Of a DNA stretch of 7,655 bases, positions 1 to 4,719 are shown piece by piece. Source of the DNA: Actinomycetota bacterium (GTDB lineage Bacteria; Actinomycetota; Thermoleophilia; Solirubrobacterales; Solirubrobacteraceae); the NCBI GenBank assembly GCA_005788585.1, contig SYBY01000021.1:1-7655 (forward strand), given 5' to 3'. The stretch's first letter is position 1. Every line of letters starts with the position of its first letter. Below the pieces are notes generated by a model that did no database searches, was not told the DNA's origin, and saw only the letters and a program-made list of their open reading frames with translations. The position numbers were made by a program, and so were the translations under genes.

Positions 1-257
1 CGCGGCCAGTGGCCGTTGATCTCGAGCTGGAGGATGTCCTCGGCGTGCTGCCGGGCCTCGTCGGGCGTGTCGGCGAACTTGACGCCGCCGGCCTTCATCC
101 GTCCTCCGGTGAGGACCTGGGACTTGATGACCGTGGGCCCGCCGATCCGCTCGGCGATCGTCTTGGCCTCGGCCGCATCGGTGGTGAACCCGTAGTCGGT
201 GACCGGGATGCCCGCGCGCTTGACGATCTCGCGGGCCTCATATTCAAAGAAGCGCAT
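1..257 (-). CDS. Succinyl-CoA ligase (ADP-forming)-type beta subunit, N-terminal part only
   Basis: The gene is cut by the left edge: the ATG is at 257-255 and 85 codons are visible with no stop. The product begins MRFFEYEAREIVKRAGIPV, the usual opening of the ATP-grasp domain of acyl-CoA ligase beta subunits. It continues with KSQVLTGGRMKAGGVKFAD (about residues 45-63), matching the nucleotide-binding segment that reads 'GRGKAGGVK' in classical SucC. SucC makes or uses succinyl-CoA with ADP/ATP together with the alpha subunit SucD. The M in place of G in this motif and the LEINGHWP segment (about 78-85) suggest a divergent branch, so a malate-CoA, citryl-CoA or other acyl-CoA ligase is possible. 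It is divergent from the hydrolase gene at 334. No strong Shine-Dalgarno sequence is seen; the start is chosen because the family N-terminus begins exactly here. The family assignment is firm and the substrate is not. Confidence 0.85.
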   Translation of the reverse strand, partial: MRFFEYEAREIVKRAGIPVTDYGFTTDAAEAKTIAERIGGPTVIKSQVLTGGRMKAGGVKFADTPDEARQHAEDILQLEINGHWP

Positions 258-333
258 GCGGCCGCGAACCGTAGCTGAGAGGCGGTGCCTGGCGCCGTGC
301 GGTCGAACCCCTTGTCTGCTTGACTTTTCTCGC
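258..333. other. Short divergent intergenic region
   Basis: These 76 bp separate the starts of the ligase-like gene (minus) and the secreted hydrolase (plus). The only low-GC patch is at 311-330 and contains TTGACT (320-325) on the plus strand, but no -10-like hexamer lies at a proper distance upstream of the GTG at 334. No clear Shine-Dalgarno is seen for either gene. Promoters for both genes must overlap here or lie within the opposing coding sequence, or the transcripts are leaderless. I cannot assign any site confidently. Confidence 0.5.
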
Positions 334-2319
334 GTGAAGCCTTCCCGTCCCCGGCGTGCCGCTCTCGCGGCCGCGCTGGCCCTCCTCGTGGCACTAGGGA
401 CCGCCGCGCCGGCATCCGCCGCGTCGTCGTTCGGCCTGAACATCCAGAGCCTCGTCAACTGGGACGTGCAGTGGACGAGCGGGGCCGGACCCGCGTGGGA
501 GCCGTACGTCGCGGCCATGGCGCGCGACGGGATGACCGTGGCCCGCACGGATGCCGCGTGGTCGCGCGTGCAGCCGACCGGACCCGGTGACACCCCGGAC
601 TGGACGGTCACGGACCGGATCGCACGGACCCTCGCGCAGCACGGCATCCGCTGGCTGCCGGTGGTCGATCTCGCGCCCGCGTGGTCGCAGGAGACGCCGA
701 ACGCGCGTCCCGGCTGCGCACCGCTCGTGCCGCGCTACCTGCCGCCGAAGCCTGAGTACTACGACGAGTTCGCGACGTTCGCGGGCATGCTCGCCGCGCG
801 CTACGGCCGCGACGGAGCGTTCTGGGCTGCCAATCCGGACCTGGTGCCGCGGCCGATCACGCACTACGAGATCTGGAACGAGCCGAACGTCGACGCGTAC
901 TGGAACAACCACGTCAATCCCGCGCAGTACCGCAGCCTGTACGACCAGGCGCGCGCGGCGATCAAGGCGGCCGATGCCGACGCGCAGGTGCTCGTCGGCG
1001 GCGTCGTCTGGGGCGGCCAGGTCGACTGCACGGTGCAGACGAACGACGCGCCGTGGCTCCAGGCGCTCGTCCGCGACGGCGGCCCGGGATGGGAGACGGA
1101 CGGCATCGCGATCCACCCGTACGGCCCGGCGGCGGTCAACATCGTCGTGAACGTCCGGCGGATGCAGCGCGCGCTCGCCACGGTCGGCCGCGGCGACGTC
1201 CCGCTCGAGCAGACCGAGCTGGGCTGGGCGCTGCGGCCCGGCGACGCGACGCCCGGGTCGGCCGCGGCGCGCGACGACGGCTGGTTCCCGGAGCCCACGC
1301 GGGCGGCGAACTTCGCGCTGGTCACCGACGTCCTCCAGGCCGCCGACTGCCGCCTGGGCGACCAGTACGGCTACGCCGTCGTCGAGCGCGAGCGGCTGCT
1401 GCTCGAGCCCCCGGCCGGGATCACGAACGTGTTCGACCTCATGGAGCACTGGATGGGCATCTACCCGGCGACCGCGCCCGGCGCGGAGACCGTCACGAGT
1501 CGCGCCTACGCGGCGGCGATCGCCCGTGACCGCGCGGCCGGCGGCGCGGCGCGCGACGTGCGCGTGTGCGGGGCAGATCCCTCCCCGGGCCGGACCATCC
1601 CCATCGATCTCGCGACGACGCCCGCCGGCGCGGGGTGCTGGCTCGCGACCGTGACGTACCTCGGCCTGCCCGTCCGCGAAGCACAGCTCATCGGATCGCC
1701 GGCCGTGCTGACGCCGACCGGCGCCGACACCGTGTTCACGGGCATGGACGGGACGACGCGGTTCTGTGCGACCGCCGTCGGGGAGCTGCGCGTGCACGCC
1801 CAGATCGGGGCCGGCGCGTACGCGGCGGACTTCGCGCCCCTCGTGGCCCGCTCGGCTGAGACCGCCCTGGGCGCCACCGAGCTGCCTGCGGTCCTGACCC
1901 CACCGGTGCCCGTGCCTCCCGCGGGGACGCCGTCGCAGCCGGTGCCAGCGTGCATCCTCGGCCAGCTCGGGCTGCCGGGGCAGCGGCTGAGCACCGTCGC
2001 CCGGCGCGGCCGTCTGACCACCCGGGTTCGGCTGTCGACGCTCGCGCCGACCGGGCCGTGCCAGACGACGCTGACCGTGTCGATCCCGGTCAAGGCGACG
2101 CGCCGCGGCAAGAAGCCGCGCATCACCCAGGCGCTCCTCGGGACCGCGCGCGCCACGATCGGCTCGACCTCGCGGCAGACGGTCGTCATCCGCCTGACGA
2201 GGGCGGGACGCAAGCGCCTGCGCCGCGAGCGGTCCGTGCGCGCGACCGTCCGCATCGGCTTGCCGCAGGCCGTCGGCGGCTCGCAGGACTACGCGCGCCA
2301 GATGCTCCTGCGCAGGTGA
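334..2319 (+). CDS. Secreted clan GH-A-like glycoside hydrolase with basic C-terminal module
   Basis: The 661-aa product is probably an exported enzyme cleaving a polysaccharide or glycoside. Residues 1-29 form a Sec signal peptide: KPSRPRR, a hydrophobic Ala/Leu core, then ASA before A30. Residues 31 to about 400 look like a TIM-barrel hydrolase of clan GH-A (GH5/GH39-like). VARTDAAWSRVQP (69-81) resembles the beta-2 region, EIWNEPN (179-185) carries the acid/base Glu183, IAIHPYG (258-264) fits beta-6, and EQTELGW (292-298) carries the likely nucleophile Glu295. Residues 420-505 look like a beta-sandwich, 520-536 is a Pro-rich linker, and 540-661 is a strongly basic module. Eight cysteines suit an extracellular protein. 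The frame stays open back to an ATG at 199, but the GTG at 334 is chosen because it places the signal peptide at the N-terminus and avoids overlapping the divergent gene. No good ribosome site is visible. Substrate and exact GH family are unknown. Confidence 0.8.
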   Translation: MKPSRPRRAALAAALALLVALGTAAPASAASSFGLNIQSLVNWDVQWTSGAGPAWEPYVAAMARDGMTVARTDAAWSRVQPTGPGDTPDWTVTDRIARTLAQHGIRWLPVVDLAPAWSQETPNARPGCAPLVPRYLPPKPEYYDEFATFAGMLAARYGRDGAFWAANPDLVPRPITHYEIWNEPNVDAYWNNHVNPAQYRSLYDQARAAIKAADADAQVLVGGVVWGGQVDCTVQTNDAPWLQALVRDGGPGWETDGIAIHPYGPAAVNIVVNVRRMQRALATVGRGDVPLEQTELGWALRPGDATPGSAAARDDGWFPEPTRAANFALVTDVLQAADCRLGDQYGYAVVERERLLLEPPAGITNVFDLMEHWMGIYPATAPGAETVTSRAYAAAIARDRAAGGAARDVRVCGADPSPGRTIPIDLATTPAGAGCWLATVTYLGLPVREAQLIGSPAVLTPTGADTVFTGMDGTTRFCATAVGELRVHAQIGAGAYAADFAPLVARSAETALGATELPAVLTPPVPVPPAGTPSQPVPACILGQLGLPGQRLSTVARRGRLTTRVRLSTLAPTGPCQTTLTVSIPVKATRRGKKPRITQALLGTARATIGSTSRQTVVIRLTRAGRKRLRRERSVRATVRIGLPQAVGGSQDYARQMLLRR

Positions 2320-2320
2320 C

Positions 2321-2770
2321 TCAGCGCCGCTCGACCTGCTGCTTGAGGCCGCCGGCCGCGCCGTCGAGCAGGTAGTCCCGCACCTTGTCGACCATCCCCG
2401 GGCCACGCAGCAGCAGGCCCAGCATGCGGCCGGGGTCGACCTCGAGCGCGTAGGTCGCGCGGGTCAGGTCGCCCGCCTCGACGAAGGTCCAGCTGCCGCG
2501 CAGCGCCTTGACGTCGCCCTTGTCCTGCTGCCACGTGATGCGCGTGTACTCGGCGTAGTCGATGCGCCAGCGCGCGGTGATCGTGCGGACCTTCGCGTCG
2601 GACTTCAGCGTGGCGACGAGCGGGCGTCCCTTGCTGTCGCGCTCGTGGACGTCGACGTCCTGGAGCGTGCTCTGCCAGGACACCGCGCGCTCGAGGTCGG
2701 CGGCGATCGCGAAACAGTCGTCCGCGGGAGCGGCGATCTCAATGGTCCGTTCCCCGGTGATGAGCCCCAT
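2321..2770 (-). CDS. SRPBCC (START/Bet v1-like) family protein
   Basis: This 149-aa protein shows the SRPBCC pattern. The opening strand ERTIEIAAPADDCFAIAADLE (7-27) is the typical 'i.i.Apae.vfa.v.D.e' signature. SWQSTLQDVDVHERD (31-45) follows at the place of the usual 'P.W...l..v.v.er'. Then come alternating beta strands with ITWQQDKGDVKALRGSWTF (78-96) and a long amphipathic C-terminal helix (about 124-147) ending QQVERR. The fold makes a hydrophobic cavity for lipids or other small apolar ligands; polyketide cyclases and coenzyme-Q-binding proteins belong to it. There is no signal peptide, so it is likely cytosolic. It lies 38 bp downstream of the quinone oxidoreductase in the same direction, so cotranscription is likely and a quinone- or lipid-related role is conceivable. 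The ATG at 2770 fits the domain start; the upstream GGG/GGTT stretch is a weak ribosome site. The ligand is unknown. Confidence 0.8.
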   Translation of the reverse strand: MGLITGERTIEIAAPADDCFAIAADLERAVSWQSTLQDVDVHERDSKGRPLVATLKSDAKVRTITARWRIDYAEYTRITWQQDKGDVKALRGSWTFVEAGDLTRATYALEVDPGRMLGLLLRGPGMVDKVRDYLLDGAAGGLKQQVERR

Positions 2771-2787
2771 AGGAACCCAGCGTACGA

Positions 2788-2801
2788 CCGTCTCGCGACG
2801 G
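2788..2801 (-). other. Perfect stem-loop between sqr and the SRPBCC gene
   Basis: Read on the minus strand, the transcript holds CCGTC-GCGA-GACGG: a perfect 5-bp GC-rich stem closed by a GNRA-type tetraloop, extendable by one G-U pair. It sits in the 38-bp gap between the two genes, 17 nt before the SRPBCC start. No T-run follows, so it is not a classical intrinsic terminator. It could be an mRNA-stabilising or processing hairpin, or chance in GC-rich DNA. Confidence 0.35.
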
Positions 2802-2808
2802 CGGCGCC

Positions 2809-4029
2809 TCACACGCCGACGAGTCCGCGCTTGCGGCTGCCGAGGAAGTAGCGCTCGAACGCCAACTTCGCCCAGTGCGCGTGGGGGCCGACCATGACGT
2901 GGGCGCTGCTCTCCTCGGGGGAGAGGACGCGGTCGGCCTTGAAGATGATCCCGCCGTTGCCGGCGTCGAGGACGCAGACGGCGGCCATCTCGGTGATGGG
3001 CAGCTGCTGGTGCTTGCCGCCCTGGATGTCCGCCACGATGTTGTGCACCGCCGCGCGGGCCATGACCTCGCTCATGTGACCGGTCTTCGGCACGCCTGCG
3101 GGCACCGGCGTCTGCTCGGGCGGGGCGATCGCAACGGCGACGCCGGCGGCGAACACGTCGTCGTGCTCCGGGTGGCGGAACTCGTCGGTCACCGGCACGA
3201 ACCCCATGGGGTTGGCGAGCCCCTCGGCGTCTCGGACGGCGTCGACCCCGGTGAAGGGCGGCACGATCATCGAGTAGGCGAACGGCAGGGTCCGGCCGCT
3301 CTCGAGGTCCATCTCGCCGTCGCGGACCTCCGTGATCACGGTGTTCTCCAGGCCCTCGATGTCGAGCCGGTCGAAGAACTTCTGCACGCGCGCCGAGGAG
3401 TCGGCCACGCCGCCCAGCCCGAAGTGGCCGAGGTACGGCTCGGCGCTGACGAACGTCACGGGCGCGACGTCCTCGAGCCCCGCCTTCTTGATGCGGTGCT
3501 TGACGTTGAAGAGGAACTCGTAGCTCGCGCCGAAGCACGAGCCGCCCTGCGCCGTGCCGACGACGACCGGTCCCGGGTTCTCCAGGAAGCGCTGCCACTC
3601 GGCCTCTGCGAGCTGCGCGTGGTCCAGGTTGCAGACCGACTGGGTGAAGCCGTGTTCCGGGCCGAGGCCGGGAACCTTCTCGAAGGCCAGGCGTGGTCCG
3701 GTGGCGACGACGAGCTTGTCGTAGGCGAGGGCTTCGCCGGAGGTGGTGGTGACCACGTGGGCGGCGGCGTCGATCGTCGCGGCGGCCTCGTTGACGAACC
3801 GGATGCCCTTCTTCGCATAGAGCGGCGCGAGGGGGAAGGTGATGTCGTCGGCGTCGCGCAGGCCGAACGGCACCCAGATCAGCGAGGGGATGAAGGTGAA
3901 GTGGTCGCGCGGGTCGAGCACGACGACCTCATGGCGGTCGTCCAGACGCTTGCGGAGGTCGAGCGCCGCCGTCAGGCCGGCGAAGCTCGATCCGACGACC
4001 ACGACGCGCTGGGGTGAGGACGAGGACAT
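2809..4029 (-). CDS. sqr: Sulfide:quinone oxidoreductase (SQR-like FAD enzyme)
   Basis: The 406-aa flavoprotein probably oxidises sulfide to sulfane sulfur or polysulfide and passes electrons to membrane quinone. VVVVGSSFAGLTAALDL (9-25) is the FAD Rossmann fingerprint and LVVATGP (106-112) is the second flavin motif. The three redox cysteines of SQR all appear: Cys133 (QSVCNLDHA), Cys165 (GSCFGASYEF) and Cys352 (AVCVLDAGNGG). As I recall it, the Acidithiobacillus enzyme uses Cys128, Cys160 and Cys356, with the same 32-residue spacing between the first two. KTGHMSEVMARAAVHNI (315-331) matches the conserved region before the third cysteine. The end, HWAKLAFERYFLGSRKRG, matches the amphipathic C-terminal part that seats SQR on the membrane. 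Start: ATG at 4029 with AAGGAG 7 nt upstream; a longer frame from 4110 is rejected. It probably forms a unit with the downstream SRPBCC gene. A flavocytochrome c or type II NADH dehydrogenase is less likely because of the cysteines. Confidence 0.88.
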   Translation of the reverse strand: MSSSSPQRVVVVGSSFAGLTAALDLRKRLDDRHEVVVLDPRDHFTFIPSLIWVPFGLRDADDITFPLAPLYAKKGIRFVNEAAATIDAAAHVVTTTSGEALAYDKLVVATGPRLAFEKVPGLGPEHGFTQSVCNLDHAQLAEAEWQRFLENPGPVVVGTAQGGSCFGASYEFLFNVKHRIKKAGLEDVAPVTFVSAEPYLGHFGLGGVADSSARVQKFFDRLDIEGLENTVITEVRDGEMDLESGRTLPFAYSMIVPPFTGVDAVRDAEGLANPMGFVPVTDEFRHPEHDDVFAAGVAVAIAPPEQTPVPAGVPKTGHMSEVMARAAVHNIVADIQGGKHQQLPITEMAAVCVLDAGNGGIIFKADRVLSPEESSAHVMVGPHAHWAKLAFERYFLGSRKRGLVGV

Positions 4030-4036
4030 CGAGGAA

Positions 4037-4042
4037 CTCCTT
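4037..4042 (-). promoter_or_regulatory. Strong Shine-Dalgarno site of sqr
   Basis: AAGGAG on the minus strand lies 7 nt upstream of the ATG at 4029. It is the best ribosome-binding site in the window. It fixes the sqr start there rather than at the upstream GTG at 4110. Confidence 0.85.
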
Positions 4043-4054
4043 CGTAGGCGGGGC

Positions 4055-4068
4055 CGGTCTGAGGACCG
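4055..4068 (-). promoter_or_regulatory. Short dyad in the sqr leader
   Basis: CGGTC-(4 nt)-GACCG is a perfect inverted repeat just upstream of the sqr ribosome site. It could be an operator half-site pair or an mRNA hairpin. No T-run follows it on the minus strand, so a terminator for the upstream operon is unlikely. A 5-bp dyad can arise by chance, so this is tentative. Confidence 0.3.
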
Positions 4069-4079
4069 TGATGCACACC

Positions 4080-4107
4080 ACGCTACCACTACACAACTAA
4101 ACAGTTG
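4080..4107 (-). promoter_or_regulatory. Candidate operator/promoter upstream of sqr
   Basis: CAACT-AAAC-AGTTG (4094-4107) is a perfect 5+4+5 inverted repeat in an AT-rich island within very GC-rich DNA. Outside it, ACTAC (4088-4092) and GTAGT (4111-4115) also mirror each other with slightly unequal spacing. On the minus strand a TANNNT-type -10 candidate, TAGCGT (4085-4080), lies just downstream, which would place the palindrome over the -35 zone. That layout suits a dimeric repressor of the MarR or ArsR kind. The regulator gene is not in the window. The dyad is seen directly; its function is inferred. Confidence 0.4.
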
Positions 4108-4125
4108 CACGTAGTCTCCCGTACG

Positions 4126-4719
4126 TCAGGCGCGAATGCCCGCGAACCTTCCGGCGTAGAACAGCAGCGGGTCACCGTCGCGGTGGGTCATGTGCTCGAC
4201 GCGGCCGATCCACAGCACGTGGTCGCCCGCCGGGTGCACGTCGGTCACCCGGCAGCCGAGCTGGGCCAGTGAGCCCGCGACGAACGGCAGGCTGCCCTCC
4301 CACTGAAACCGCGGCGTGCCCGTGAGCGCGTGCTGGCCGGCGAAGTGCGCGGCGACGTCCTGCTGCTCGGCGGTCAGCACGCTGATGCCGTAGCGGCCGG
4401 TGCGCGGCAGGATCTCGGCCATCCGGCAGCGGCCGAGGGAGACGAGGACGAGGGGCGGGTCCAGCGAGACCGACAGGACGCCGTTGGCGGTCATCCCGTG
4501 GACGCCCTCGTCGGCGTCGGCGGTCGTGATGACCGTGACACCGGTGGCGAAGCGGCCCATCGCGTCGCGCAGCCGGCGGGGCGCGGTCGACCGCGAGGTC
4601 GGGGTCAGCGCCGCCATGCCGGCGGACGTCACGTTGACGGGCGTGCCCGAGCGCGCCCGGCCGGCGGTGCGGGAGCGCGCTGGCCTGGTGCCGTGGCCGA
4701 GCTTCGCCGTGCGCTTCAT
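4126..4719 (-). CDS. Flavin reductase (HpaC/HsaB-like), reductase partner of a two-component monooxygenase
   Basis: The 197-aa protein carries a flavin reductase-like domain (PF01613 type), which reduces FMN or FAD with NAD(P)H and supplies it to a partner oxygenase. Visible motifs are LRDAMGRFATGVTVITT (50-66), GMTANGVLSVSLDPPLVLVSL (75-95, the flavin-binding segment), YGISVLTAEQQDVAAHFAG (110-128) and DHVLWIGRVEH (166-176), ending in PLLFYAGRF. Its ATG overlaps the TGA of the upstream tdm-like gene as ATGA (4719-4716), so translation is probably coupled. This supports the long start, although residues 1-34 are a basic, low-complexity extension not usual for the family and the core could start at Met35 (ATG at 4617). 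The likely partner is the ACAD-fold protein two genes upstream. The substrate of the pair cannot be read from this protein. Confidence 0.85.
   Translation of the reverse strand: MKRTAKLGHGTRPARSRTAGRARSGTPVNVTSAGMAALTPTSRSTAPRRLRDAMGRFATGVTVITTADADEGVHGMTANGVLSVSLDPPLVLVSLGRCRMAEILPRTGRYGISVLTAEQQDVAAHFAGQHALTGTPRFQWEGSLPFVAGSLAQLGCRVTDVHPAGDHVLWIGRVEHMTHRDGDPLLFYAGRFAGIRA

Noticed and set aside
9..278. 89-codon plus-strand frame at the left edge
   Set aside because: It is the complement of the ligase beta-subunit N-terminus, which reads MRFFEYEAREIVK on the minus strand.
199..333. Upstream ATG (199) as start of the hydrolase
   Set aside because: It would add 45 residues before the signal peptide and overlap the divergent ligase gene.
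394..2406. 670-codon open frame on the minus strand opposite the hydrolase
   Set aside because: It is rich in Arg, Ala, Gly and Asp with no family motif, a shadow of the plus-strand gene in GC-rich DNA. The plus frame has a signal peptide and hydrolase motifs.
2875..4017. 380-codon open frame on the plus strand opposite sqr
   Set aside because: Its composition is a mirror of the sqr codons, with no recognisable domain. The minus-strand frame carries FAD and SQR motifs and a strong ribosome site.
2809..4029. Type II NADH dehydrogenase as identity of the FAD enzyme
   Set aside because: The three SQR cysteines and the SQR-type C-terminus argue for sulfide:quinone oxidoreductase.
4055..4068. 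Intrinsic terminator of the tdm-flavin reductase operon
   Set aside because: The stem is only 5 bp and no T-run follows on the minus strand.
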